From the NCBI GenBank assembly GCA_040954595.2, contig CM082580.2, forward strand, positions 12,338,001 through 12,402,000: a stretch of 64,000 nucleotides of DNA, written 5' to 3'. A model generated the notes under the pieces. That model was not told where the DNA came from. It searched no databases and saw only the letters and a program-made list of their open reading frames with translations. The position numbers were made by a program, and so were the translations under genes. How positions within the stretch are numbered: position 1 is the first letter of the stretch; the number at the start of each line of letters is the position of its first letter. This stretch comes from Balanoglossus misakiensis. Lineage: Eukaryota > Hemichordata. Shown in pieces: positions 47,701-60,142 of the stretch.

Positions 47701-50700
47701 AGAGATTTCATTAGCGATAATTGGACAGGTAGGTGGACAGGTAGATAACACACAGATCTCTCCTTGTACAGGGTTCCATAGATAACAGTTTAAAACACAC
47801 ACCCTTCTTATACTAGATTGGACCAAAGTTAAAATTGGTCACAAGACAAAACTAGCTCACTGTGTTGCCATTGCATGGCATGGCATGGCATATACTTAAA
47901 CTGGCCATCGTTCTATTCATATACATGTAGTCAAAAGTTTTACGATGCTGTAGCTTGAGTTTTGCCTGAAGTGCACAGTATCTGAATCTAATCAGTTTTA
48001 TTGCCATGTTGAAATGTTCACTGGTTCAGTATCAAAGTAATTAGATAATTAGATCAACTCTCTTATGAACTACTCTTGCTCAGAGGTTACAAAGTCCTTG
48101 GACTTCTTCCACTTCAGTGATGATGTATTTGTGATACAGCGATGGCCTTTAACGTGGCCCACTTTATAGGGCTGGTCGAACTCTACAGCATTGAAACAGA
48201 CTTCAACTTGACATCAAATCAAATTGATGTGTTGTTTATCAGTGGCGTTCACTTCTGCCTTTTCTCACCAGTCAGCCATTCTGAGTGTTTCAGAATGACC
48301 TGCCCCCCCCCCCCCCCCTTTACGAGCAATTGAGTTATGCCACCGTACAGCAAAGTCCCAATTATTTAACCAGAAACTGTAGTTTGTGAAAATGAAATGT
48401 ATACAGGGACAACAAAGGGCTTTTATCGAGAAGTAATGAAATTTATTGTTGCATCCTAAAGCGGCATCGGTTGAGAACCTTGTTTACAAAATAACTTTCG
48501 AACATTAGGCATTTACAGAGGAATTTCTCATCTCGGAGCGAAATCAGGTGGAAACATGGCATAGAAATTACACTGGCTGCATTTAGCCCGTTTTTCCCGG
48601 CCAGTGAATTTTCAATTTATCATAGGTCAGAGGTTAAAACTGGAGGCCAAGGGTCAAGTAAACATATTTGTCCAAGGCTTGGGCAAAGAGAAAGGAGTCC
48701 CGGTGAACAATTAAGTATTTTTGGCTGAAAGATGTAAATTGTGCGTGTATTTTGATAGAGTAAAAGGAGGAATTTTAAACGTTGCATTTTTTTGCTACAT
48801 AGATGAATTGGCAATGGGCTAGAATAACCACAAAGTGCAGAGTTTATTTTCTAATTTTAAAACCATGTACGTAGAGGTATTACCTACCATTCACTTGTTT
48901 TTGAAGAGCAACCTTTTGAAGAGCTAAATAAAATGGTGCGAAGTGTTATCAAATTTCATAGCATAATAAAATTGTAACATCTATTTTTGGCCTGAGATTT
49001 TATGTGCTCAATACATTGATGCATTGTAGTACATTAGACTACATCCTCGTCGGTTATAGGCACTACAATTTATCCGTTCATGTGCACCTATCTCGTATAC
49101 TTGCAATATCTTGTGTGTCAAGTGCCCTTTCTATCTGTCAAAGCCAGCACAGCATTCGTTCAATCTTGAGTGCAAAGCGTGTGCTTGGTGTGGATTTTGT
49201 AAAATTCTCCATGTTTCTCAGTCAACAGTAGTTCAGTCAGAGATCAATTGGTCAAGGCATTTCCTGCTACTCTTTCACATCCAAGCCCACATTTTGTTCT
49301 GTCAATTTTAAACCGCGTCTCGAATCTTTAACAGTATATTAAGTCTCTTCCAGACTTGTCTGTAAATGCATGTGTCTCTTTGCTTGACTCTTGGCCGTGA
49401 TCTGAATACGAGATTAAGCGCTGGTAAGAGAATGCCAATATATGAACGGGCGCAGCTCAATACACTGCTTGTTATCAGATCTTTATTTTAATGTCAAACC
49501 AATGTTCATTAATCTGCCTTCCCATAAGGTTCAATATAACATCTCGGTGGGGCGGCCAATAACTGATAAGCATTTTAGTACGGAGACCGTAAAAACACAT
49601 TAGTGTAATCACATGAAAATCATCCATCACTTCCGCTGTGAAAATTGAATATGTATGCCCCATGGAATTAAGTACAAAATTCAGCCACTGTATTCGACTA
49701 AATTAAAGAAATTTTGTAATTAAATAGGAGGGTGTAAAACTCAGGTGTGTTTTTTAATTAAAGTCGCAGTATATCAAATTTCTGCATTTGCGTTTGTGAA
49801 CTCAATACAGTCTGCGCTTTATACCTGTGCAACTGCAGCTTTGAACATCATTTGACTGCATTAGACAGTTTATAACAGGCCTGGCCAAGTCAAAGGTCAC
49901 ATAAACAACAGTCAAATGTCATATTTTATCAGTAGCTTAGATTAACTGCGGGGAAGAATTATGCAAATGAATCCAACAGGCTCTGAACAGTTTGCGGTGA
50001 TACACATCAGTAAATTAATAGTAGGATGTGTCAGAGGTCACATTTTCAGTACTTGATAAAATCTAGCGGCACATTTTCCATATTAAATGCCAAGTCTGCA
50101 GTGGATCCGCCACACATTCTGTAATTGTAGTCACATGATAGCTCGTATTGCTTTCATGTTCTGAATCCCCGACAGCAGTGGCAAGCACGACGTGCTAGCT
50201 GACGAGGTTCATTTTTGAAACACCGTCTCATTTGCTGCGGGGCTTAGTTTCTCAGCTTTCCATTACGCGAGACTCTGCCTTTGAAATGATAACCTCATAC
50301 ATCTCAATATACACTGATTTCAACTTCAGCATTTGCAGACGGGCGACATTTATCGGTTTCCATGGAAACAGTATTTTCCAAAGTGAGGAAAACAAGATTT
50401 CCCTGTAGCAATACCAGCATCTTTACTGAGGATTCGTGTTCTACCTACAGATATATGGTATCTTTTTGAACATCAGAGAACAAACATATCTCAATAAGGC
50501 TTGCTGAGAAAAAGATGGAAATTTCCAAGCTGTGAAAATGATTTTGAGGCTGCTGAACTAGATAGCAATCATTTTTTTTTAGCAATTCTGGCTCCAAAGA
50601 ACCGGAAATGGAGAGGAGACATTGAAGACTGAAATGTCGAAACTCTGTTATCAGGGGTTTTTTTTTGGCATTCTTTGCAAGTAATTTAAATTTTGTGAAA

Positions 50701-53700
50701 ATTGAACTGATACGACTATTTGTTCACCTTAGTCTGTCTGTGAATGGCAGGGATGTTAAATAAGACATGTATCGATTTAATGCAGCAATACTGTCGAGTG
50801 AGTGTTCAGGGAATTTGTATCAGTGTGCGCGTAAATTAAGTTTGCCTTTCGTATTATTGATGGCAGTGAGGTTTTTATTCCTGCAATAAACTGTTAACAT
50901 ATATGTCTTATTACCACCTTCAGGGAAAGTGATATTGACGTCACAGAAACAAAAAGGCTGTTAAAAAACCTTTCCCTGTAACAATATACATGAAAAATTA
51001 TTTTCAAAATGATATATGAAAAGCTCAATTTTATGAAGCATTGAATTTGAATGCCATTCAAATTGAAAATATTGTACAGAGATATTTATAATTTATCTAG
51101 AGCACAACTTGATGTGGTAGACGGCATGTAGAAAGAAAAAACGATTTGAATTAAATGATAATTGTGTTCTTTAAAACAAGAAGGCTGTATTGATGTACTA
51201 CAGCTTTTATTTGCCATTGTGTTTGGGGGACCAGACTGTGATAGTGGTTTTTTTAGAAGCCTCTGTCTCTTGACCGTGGTTATTGACCCCCCAGGCAAGA
51301 TGGTCACTTGATGAATTTAATTAAAAATGAAAAGTATTCAGTGAAACAATTAGTACATAATGTGTATAGTGCTACACACTTATGTTCTCATATTTTTGAA
51401 AGTCATTGTTACAGTACAGACACTGTTCAGATGGTTGTGGGTACTTTCCTTAATACAAAGAAAAAATTAATCTTTAGTATTTGTTACTGACATTATAATG
51501 GGGATCTAAACCCAGTTGGTTTCATGTGTGACCTTCAACATAAAAATAGCATTCCTGAATTAGTCAATCAGCAGGCAACAGAGGATATACAGATGTTTGG
51601 TGGAGGTTTAATTGAAGCACAAGCAAAGACACTGCTGCTAGGGATGTATGTGACCCGGTCGTATACATTGGCGTGTTAGTCGACTTTAATGAATTCTGAA
51701 AAAATAACCACGAGGGTGCCGTATTTCAAAACAATTGAAAGAAAATCTCAATTAGGGCTTGCATCTGTGCTGGTGTATGTAACGTGTAGCTGAGAGATTT
51801 CGCAAGTTTTAAGCAATATAGGTCGTTAGAATACACCATTATAGTGACCTTGTGCATGTTTCAACGATGACTCATGCTAACCGAGGTGTCATGTTGGGAA
51901 CAGCACACAGAGATGCCTGCAGGAAATGTACTCACTCTCTTCTGTTTTGTGTGCCGGCTTGCCCTGAATTAATACACCAATTTATAAAAAACTACAATGT
52001 AGGCCTTTCTTTCATGTTTTATAAATGCCTGCCTATGTTACAGCTGTTAGCACTGACATCTTGGCCATTTCCTAGGCATGTGGTTGAGCATTAACCTTTG
52101 TATGTAACAATATTCAACATCCCCCCATTCTGTTCTCTCCTGGTCAACTCTACGCCACCCCCCAGCTTTTCCCATTGCCAAGAATTTTGCGTTCCCAGAC
52201 ATGGTAATCGGCGTGAAATCTCACAGTTAGACAAAGGGGGATTTGGGCATTGGTGGGACAAGCAGCGCTGCAGAACAAAAAACCACCTTTATGCATGAAA
52301 TCTCCGCTGGCTCGATCGTACTAAAGGTTTATGCGTGTGACCGAGGGGCAATATTCAGATAGAGGGCAGCAAACACTTCGAAATACCAGTTTATTGGTCA
52401 GAGTTTAATAACATCATTTTTTCTGTTTCTCAATTTTTTGTCAAACTTTAGATTCCCACAAGGAGGACAGTATGTAGAAGCGAATCTTTTTGACCAGATT
52501 GATTTTGTCTGCCCAAGAGTTGCCAACACCACCCATGAACAGAACAGGGCACAGTACAACATCATCTACCAAGTGCCAAAGAAGGGATTGGACGACTGTG
52601 ATGCAACAGTGGAAGGGTCGCGGGTTTTGCACGTTTGCGATGAACCTTTCCAGGAAAACAGATATTCTTTATTCATCACAGATTTTAGTCCAATCCCAGG
52701 AGATTTCGTCTTTGAAACGGGGCGAGAATATCATTATATAAGTATGTACTACCAGATTTCATCTCTGGTATCAATCTGATCTTCTTAAACACTTGCAATG
52801 GCGACTAGAGTATTATCCTGTTTATTGATGATGGCATCATTCAAAACACGATTTTCAGGTCTTTGCAGCGTCTTACAAACTGTCAAACATCTGGTGATTG
52901 AGTCCAGCAGAGTGTCTATTGTCAGATTTAAACTGGACATCATTTAAATTACAATGTGCTAATCCACACTTACTATTTGGAAAAAAAATTGCCTAAATCA
53001 AAATGTTGTGACAGCTGATTTGGATCATTCTCCAACTTATGCACCAATCAAATATCAGTAACAACAAGATTCCTTTATAGTTGCAAAGGAACCATTTGTT
53101 TTGATATGAAGAGTATCACAGCGGGTTCAGCAGCCAATTAGATGTTTATATTCTCTAATGCAGTTCACCCGGGCAACCCTAGGAGAGGTCACACAAGTGT
53201 CTAGACTGTGACAACCTCCTATCTGTTTGACCTTTATATAGTTACACACATTTCCATTATTGTTTATAATTTGTCTGATAAACATTTATTTTACGAATAT
53301 GGCAGCCAGAGAGCAGAAATATTTTCTTATTGAACCAGTGATATGTAATCACTCGCTCAAAATAAATACCATGGACATGCACTGACCTAAGCAAGAATCA
53401 ACACAGTCCTGGAACAAGTTCAAGCAAACTGGCTGGGGAGATATTTTTAGCCTGTTTACATTTACACAGGTGGAATGTACAGTCAGGGAGAATGAATCCA
53501 TGCTTGTTCCATTGTATCAGATTGATGACGTCATACCAGATGAGGATGATAGCCTCTGTCAAACGGTAGTCATAGATATTTCAAGTAGAAATCCTAAATG
53601 AACAGTAGCTGTAAATAGTTTTGTTTGGGGTATCAACCAAAGTGTCTTGCTGTTCTCCCCCAAACCGTGTTAAAATGGCCAGAGCTTGCATTACACATTA

Positions 53701-56700
53701 AACAAGTGCAGTGTTCGATTTGGTCAGGTTTTTTTGACAATAAAATGTTGAAAAGGACACTCTGTTACTGTGACCCTCGGGGTCTTGTTGAGAGACTGAA
53801 ACAACACTTTCTCAATCATCTGGACACAAGTGTGTCTTCAGGCAAAATGTGTCACAATTTATCACACAAACTGCAGTGACATAGTAAAAACAAATAGGAT
53901 GGGATGGTGACATGAAAAACAGCTGGAAGCTGTTATCTATGTCACTCAGTGAGGCAGTTATCATTTTATGTCGAGGGTCTGTCATTAAACTGTTCAGTAG
54001 TGGTTCTGTTATTAAACTGTTCAGTGGTGGTTGTTTGGCATTCGCTAACCGAATTTAATAGTTTTCCCTCCAAAAATTTGATCAGTGTAGCGCATCATAT
54101 TGAATAGAGGGCACACTGCTCATTTCATACTGGCAGAGCATATCTGGTCGGCCATCTTGGAAAAATGCTGATTGTGAATTTTCCTGTTTTTAACCAATCA
54201 CCTTTCCCCTGTCTTTCAGGTGTGGGCGATGGCACAAGGACAGGCATGTCAAATAAAAAAGGCGGCAACTGCCTAGAAAAAGATATGAAACTTACAATAA
54301 AAATTTGCTGCGGCAGTCCGTCATCGTCATCGCCGAGTGAGTATTGAGTCACTTTATCATTATAAATCATAATTTGTATTTTAATAAATTTGTATAAAAT
54401 TTGTAAGTGTTGTAATGTGATGTGGTTAAAGCTCGCTGCAAATTGCATTTTGTTATTTTATAATTTTTTTGGTCAGTGTGATCGTATTAACTCACCTGGG
54501 GCAACAGAATACTAATTTAATATTAACCAATTATGCTGGTGTGTACATTCCATGTGTGTGTGAAAATACATCTGTTACATAATCATTGGTTTCTGTATTG
54601 TATTCAACAATGTGTGAACATAGTAAAAATCATGTACGCATGAAATGAAATATTTGCATCATAATCTAGGGATTTTCCTGTCTTTTGTCATCGCCTCGAT
54701 TAACAGCCACAAATTGTTTTCATTGAGTCTTTGCTTTTGTACACACGTCTTTCCTGCTAATTAATATCTTGTCTTTTTATTCATGCTGGCTTAAAATTCT
54801 TACTTTTAACTGTTCTTTAATGAGTCAAATGGCCTACAATATTGCATAACCACCCTGAACAAAATTTTATGTGTGTGGTCATATTCAACTGAGACCTGGA
54901 CACCAAATCGTGGTAAAAGGAAATCTGCATTGCCAGGTTGCATTAATTCATTGTATATCAGAATACTACTGATTTAAGTTAATTTCCAACACAATGTTTG
55001 TTGTAAATATTGTTAACGTTTAAATCATTAAATAGTATTCGTAAATATCCTGAAGATTTCATATGTTACCCCGTAAAGCGTTCTTGCCTTGACGTGTCAC
55101 ATTGCCATAGAAACGTGTTTTGTCTTGAGTATCGGTGATTCGACAGGACTTAGCAATCAGATCTACCTACACCAATAACTTCTCGCGTCAAATGAAACTG
55201 ATTATAACCACCAGCAGATTGTGGCTAATGTCCCTTTCAATGTACTATCAAGTATTTAAAAGATTGACAATGAAAGGCTGTTTCGTGAAAAATTATTGGG
55301 AAGACTTTCGGTATCATGTTACAGTTCAAGTGAGTCAATGTGAAGTGGAGTTTTGTTCTTCTGAAGAGTAATTTAAATTACAAGCTTAACTGAATTCACC
55401 TGCAAAGCCTATGTACATTTCCTCTTTACACAGTAGCACAGATTAGCATGGTTGCCCTTGTACGGCCTTTTAAAGTCTTAAAAGCCTGTGTCCAGATCGT
55501 TGCAACCATGGTTCATGTTTTTCAGCAGATATCATCACAGTCCAGTGGGTTGTTTAAAATTCTGGAAAGAAATTGCACCGCGCTAACTATGACAGCATCG
55601 AAATTACGAACACATGGGAAAATAAATTTCTGTTGCTCAAGCGTGAAGGCGGCAGAGTGTTTTTGTAGATGGAGCCGATGAACTGGTCGCATTCCCAGAC
55701 AACTTTTTTGTCTGAAATGCATCCAGATTTCACTGGAATGAAGTAATTCTGGTAACATGAATCGATTTCAAGTGGTTGCAAGTGTAGGCTATTATTCTTG
55801 GGTTTAATTCTATAATGGTTTGCAGGACTGCAGCCCCAGTAATTTGATAAGGATCTACTTAATTCAAGACACTTTACACTTTCCTTTTCTCCCAGATCCT
55901 GCCTCTATCAAAGAGCACACTTTGATCCCGAAAAAAGTAGTGGAAACAACATGAAATCTTCAGGAAATTTGCTGCATTTAATACTAACTATAATTTTACC
56001 AAGAAATAATTCCCCAAGGTTGAAAAAGATAAATAAATTACATAGTGTTTAATGTAACCATGGCAATATTTGTAACATAGATGCATTGTGTTATATATAA
56101 AATTGTTCTAGTATGACATAAATCAACTGAAGGCTTTTGATGTTATTTTTGTTCATTTATAATTGCTTCATTTTATTCTTTGCCTGTTGATGTCTTTGTG
56201 CATATATCTATAAGTTGTTTCACGTTTTACTTATTCTAGCCATTGCATTTACTACTCCAACCAAAGACACCAACTTGGTCCCCGATAAGAGACCGACGAC
56301 GAAAGGTGCGTGACTATGGAATCAACTATGACCTCTGACCTCTGTTCACATTTTCTTGCCTTCTCTGTGAATGCATCTAACACATCCTGCTTGCTCCAGT
56401 CTTTCCCTTTAGTTTCCACTAATCCATAAGGTGTATTTTAACTGTTAATATGTCGGTGCATGTTAAACCCAGTCCCCCGTGAATTTTTCCCACTCCTTGG
56501 AAAAAATTCTCTGCTAGGTTTTATTAAAGACATTAAAACAAACAGTGCTTGTATTTTCCGAAGTCAGCATGATGGGGTTGCATGCTTTGAGTCCCACTGT
56601 GCATGTGTGTATTGTGTAAGGTGTGTAATATACAGTAGCATTTGTGGGTGGTTATTTTTGATCAGGTATAATAGATTGTTGTATGTGCCATTCATTCTAT

Positions 56701-58392
56701 TTGTCCATGACCCCTATAACAGTTTCAGCGACCTCCGGCCTCACCACTGTGTCATATGTTATCAGCGTTGTACGTGTTTATGCATGGTTCCAGCCCCGGA
56801 CAAATGACAGAAAATTGGGGATCGTTTGACCCTACTCTGGTGTAGCTAGGTGCTGTTATAAACACTGTGATCTAGGGTTGTGGCATTCCTTAGATAACAT
56901 TATTAAAACTGCCACTAGACTTGGTTATCTGAGGAACACTGGGCACATGATGTGATGAACTGATGAGCTCCTGTTCTGTTAAATGCTTTCTCAACTAATA
57001 GACCCATACATGGGGAGGGGAGGGGCGAACAAGATCCATCCCAGTGGGCTGATCAGCCTATATGGGACAAGGAACAGCATGTGGGTTCATCATGGGACAT
57101 ATTCCTTGACACCTCTTACTCCTGAACTCACTGCCACTTTGAATTATTGGCTGCAGATCCATTAAAAGGACTCCCTCCCCTGTGTTGATGGTCATTTTAT
57201 GTCACATCACAGCCTAATTAAGCAAATCACTGGCCCTCTGGTAAAAACACAACCTCCTCAGCATCTCAAGACTGATTATTTCCATTAATTAGTCCCAACT
57301 GACCTATCAGGCATGGATGAAAACTGCCCAGTGGCTGATGAGGTAATCCATCTCTGAATGGTCAATGTAAATTAGTGTTTTTCGGCCAAGGTGCACAAGA
57401 TTCTTGTAACTGTTAAGTGGGGAGCCATTTGCTTTTGAGGGCTTGGCCATTCACTGGTAACACGTCTGGAGAGATTTCTGTAATGGGGTGTTATCTCGTA
57501 GCTGAGGGGGTGATTCTTGCCTGTGTTGCCCACAGAATTATGGCCTCGAAGGTGCCGCTGCAGCCATAATGAATAAGCCCTTTGCGACTGAAAGTGAGTG
57601 TTGATGCGTGCACACATGACTGCTTGCCACAGTTCAAGTTTGAATTGCTGCCATCTCCAGAACTACTTTCCCATTGTGGTGCCATGCATGAAACCAGTGA
57701 AGCATACAACAACACGGCTGAATCAAACAACTCCTAACTTCAGAATAGTTAACTCCCTCTTTTCAGAAAACCGTTAATTTGATTCCTTGCTTTCAAGTAA
57801 TACTGTAAATTGAAAAAAATATATACAGTATACAGGTGGACACTAGACCTTGTGTTGCCAGCTGTAATCTAGCTGACCAAAACGAACAAATGACCTTTAA
57901 CATGTACAGTGATCAGCCCTCTACCAAAATACCCGACAACAACCAATTTTGCTTGAGATCAGCAAAGATAATAACACTAGATTTGGTGTGTTTATTTACA
58001 ATGAAAGTGCCTTCATTGTGGGGAAGCAAAAAAATAAGCAAGGATTTTACAAATTAAAAGTTGTGATCTTCTTATCGAAGATTCATTGCAATACTGATGT
58101 AACCTTGTGACTATTAAACCCTAGCATTAATTAAATAACAAAACTAACCCTTCCCTCCTGAAGATAATAACTGTTGCCAGAATTTTAAAAAATCTACAAC
58201 TGGCACTGACAAGTCGTTTCTCTGTCCTTGTTTTCAGATCACGGTCCGGACAAAAATACGCAACCGAACAGAAATGAAGAAGGCAGCAAGAAACCTCAGA
58301 CCGATTACTCGACAGCCAACACGGCGCATCAAACGCTGGCCTATGGACTGCTTATAGTAGTTACGCATATTCTTATCAGCCTACTGGTGTAA
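26639..58392 (+). CDS. Ephrin, GPI-anchored (ephrin-A-like)
   Basis: Coding join: 26639-26730, 52452-52741, 54220-54336, 56240-56305, 58238-58392; 720 nt, 239 residues, all GT-AG, with phases 2,1,1,1. Ephrins are cell-surface ligands of Eph receptor tyrosine kinases and guide cell contact, boundaries and axons. Exon 1 encodes a signal peptide (MWVPLILFLL..., about 20 residues) ending in IPWDST, which corresponds to the YWNST motif that opens ephrin receptor-binding domains. Exons 2 and 3 encode that domain (about 31-165). It has GGQYVEAN, QIDFVCP, a G-H-like loop stretch (LFITDFSPIPGDFVFETGREYHYIS) and the four expected cysteines (VCPR, DDC, HVC, GNC). Two extra cysteines (ICC) follow. Exon 4 and the first part of exon 5 form a Thr/Pro/Lys/Asn-rich stalk. 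The protein ends in a run of hydrophobic residues (LAYGLLIVV...ISLLV) with no cytoplasmic tail, so a GPI anchor is likely and an ephrin-B type is excluded. Exon 1 is assigned from its signal peptide, the matching phase and the motif across a 25.7 kb intron, and is the least certain part. Confidence 0.9.
27400..27490. promoter_or_regulatory. CpG-rich patch downstream of ephrin exon 1
   Basis: This stretch is dense in CG dinucleotides (GCGCGAC, AAGCGCGCAG, ACCGCGCTCGCTCGACGCACGCACGCACG) in otherwise AT-rich sequence, about 0.7 kb after exon 1. It could be part of the promoter-proximal region or an alternative start. There is no direct evidence for either. Confidence 0.35.
29219..29235. repeat. 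CG then TG dinucleotide repeat
   Basis: A CG-alternating run passes directly into a TG-alternating run. Both are purine-pyrimidine alternations of the kind that can adopt Z-DNA. Confidence 0.85.
29931..29942. repeat. Poly-C tract (12 bases)
   Basis: A run of twelve C bases in the ephrin intron 1. Confidence 0.95.
39046..39063. repeat. GA dinucleotide repeat
   Basis: Nine GA units in the ephrin intron 1. Confidence 0.9.
46600..46616. repeat. CA dinucleotide repeat
   Basis: A short run of CA units in the ephrin intron 1. Confidence 0.85.
48303..48318. repeat. Poly-C tract (16 bases)
   Basis: A run of sixteen C bases in the ephrin intron 1. Confidence 0.95.
52742..54219 (+). other. Ephrin intron 2
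   Basis: 1478 bases between the two exons of the receptor-binding domain, donor GTATGT and acceptor CTTTCAG, phase 1. I see no exon or repeat in it. Confidence 0.75.
54337..56239 (+). other. Ephrin intron 3
   Basis: 1903 bases, donor GTGAGT, acceptor TATTCTAG, phase 1. Because introns 2 to 4 are all phase 1, the small stalk exon that follows could be skipped without breaking the frame. No other exon was noticed. Confidence 0.75.
56306..58237 (+). other. Ephrin intron 4
   Basis: 1932 bases, donor GTGCGT, acceptor TTTTCAG, phase 1. It contains a frame of 115 codons (56460-56807) without recognisable domains, which I take as chance. Confidence 0.7.
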
Positions 58393-60142
58393 TTCCTTTT
58401 TTTCCGTGGTTTGATGGTGCCTTTTTGTCGAGCAATAAGGAGGAGCCAAGCTATGGAAAAAAAGACAGGTGTTTTTTTCCAGTCTTCCAGGATTACTCAT
58501 CAACTGCCAATCAACGTGCAGTCCAGTGCTTTTTTTTAGTGAGCCTTCAACCTAACATTGGTGAAATGGACCAATCAGCACTCAGAACATCGGTGTGCGC
58601 GAAACCAACCGACCAATCAGTGTTGGTCTGAGCAGAGGGGAGTGGACAAAATTTGCCTTAAGTTGTGCATGGGTATCAGCTTTTTGTTGTTTTCTCTGTT
58701 CTATGTATCGGATACTTTGATGATAAGTTTTTACATTATCGAGCGAGAAGAAAACAAACTATGCTTGTTTCACCAAGATGGTTTCTGCCGGAGGACAAGA
58801 GTCTTAGTTGAGACCTTTGCTTACCCTTTCACAACCACAATTTGGATCAAACTGCATTGTTTGCAATAGCATGGGTCGACCCACCTTTAGGGCAACAGGG
58901 GTGAAAGGGTTGTGTTGGCTGGCTGAATGGGTTGAATGTCTTTTTTATGTTAGGTGTACATTTACATAATTATTCAGAGTATAGTGTTTTTATCTGGAAT
59001 GTACTGTACAGAGTATTTTTCGTTCTCTTGATCACAGCAGTCCTATCAATTTCTTGCGAAACTTTTTTGTGATAAAACAGATCACATTTTGATTCTTTTA
59101 TGTATTCAACTCTTATCCTTGCCGCGACAACTCGTTAGTTGAAAGATCAGAGATGCTTCTAAAATCATATATATGAAACTCAAAAAAAAAAACTGCCATA
59201 TTGGATAAAATTTCTCTCTCAGTGTGAAAAAATCTGTAATATCTGTGTGGCCTTAGAAAACCTCACCATTCGCTGATACTCTCATAGATAATGTAGGAAT
59301 GAATATGTCTTCATTTCTAAACTGAGAATGACTTTATTTTGGATGTAAATCATTCGTGACACAGATTATTAGCCAATAATGAAATCCATGCAGCGGTTTC
59401 GTGGTGTATATTTTATAGAATTTTTGATATTTGCTGGGGTAGTAACTACCATGGTGTAATATCTAGCTACTTAGGGAGGCTTGGAGAATATTATTAGTGA
59501 AGTATATAGCATCAATAACTGTCGGCTGTGTTGAAATATGAAATACAGATTGAAATTCAAAATACAGAGTGCAGGCACTCTAGATGTGGACATCTTCACT
59601 CATGTCTCAAGAGTGTCAACATGATGCTGGGTGCATCTTATGTACACCTTGGTTTATCTTCACTTGTAAACTAGAAGAAGCTGAAGAAATTGCACCTCAG
59701 AAACAAAATGCATTCCATAATGGACAGAGAAAACAAACACCAACACACACACCACAGTTATTGTACAGCCGACCGAAAACCTTGTTGCTTGATGGCAGAT
59801 GCTTTCAGCCCGCGCGTGTCTTCATGGAAGTCACTAAGCAGAGCAAGTTCATTTAGCACCAAACCTTTCGATTTGCACCTGGAGGTGACGAGAAAGCTTC
59901 CAGGTGCAGGGATCACACAGAGGCTGTACTTGAGTCGACATTATTTCTGAAGTAAGAGAGTCCTTTACCTGTAATTTTATCTGAAGTATTAATATATTGA
60001 TATCCATACCTTGGTTTTATGGGTGTTATTCAAGTATTTGCGACTATTTATGCAACACCTTTGTTTTTTTTTCGTGATACGTGTGTTTTCACGCCCAAAC
60101 ATTGAGCAAGTACTTTTTTGTGTGAAATTAAAAAAAAATAAA
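58393..60142 (+). other. Probable ephrin 3' UTR
   Basis: This follows the ephrin stop. It is AT-rich with only small unassigned frames. An AATAAA at 60137-60142 is a candidate poly(A) signal, giving a 3' UTR of about 1.7 kb. The AT-rich sequence after it offers other AATAAA motifs (for example near 60722), so the true end is uncertain. Confidence 0.5.

Larger units (their letters stand above)
26731..52451 (+). other. Ephrin intron 1 (25.7 kb, no supported gene)
   Basis: No exon of a known family or RNA gene was recognised on either strand in this stretch. A CpG-rich patch lies at about 27400-27490, with a CG repeat near 27680, within 1 kb of exon 1. A GC/GT repeat (29219-29235), C runs (29931-29942, 48303-48318), a GA repeat (39046-39063) and a CA repeat (46600-46616) are present. 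The longest frame is 169 codons (33324-33833, plus strand) with an internal signal-peptide-like start; it is unassigned. Long first introns of developmental ligand genes often carry enhancers, but I cannot identify any from a single sequence. Confidence 0.65.

Noticed and set aside
47872-47892. Short CATGG tandem repeat in ephrin intron 1
   Set aside because: Only about three units, too short to call as an informative repeat.
56460-56807. 115-codon frame in ephrin intron 4, considered as an alternative stalk exon
   Set aside because: No usable phase-1 splice sites were noticed at its edges, and its content does not resemble an ephrin stalk.
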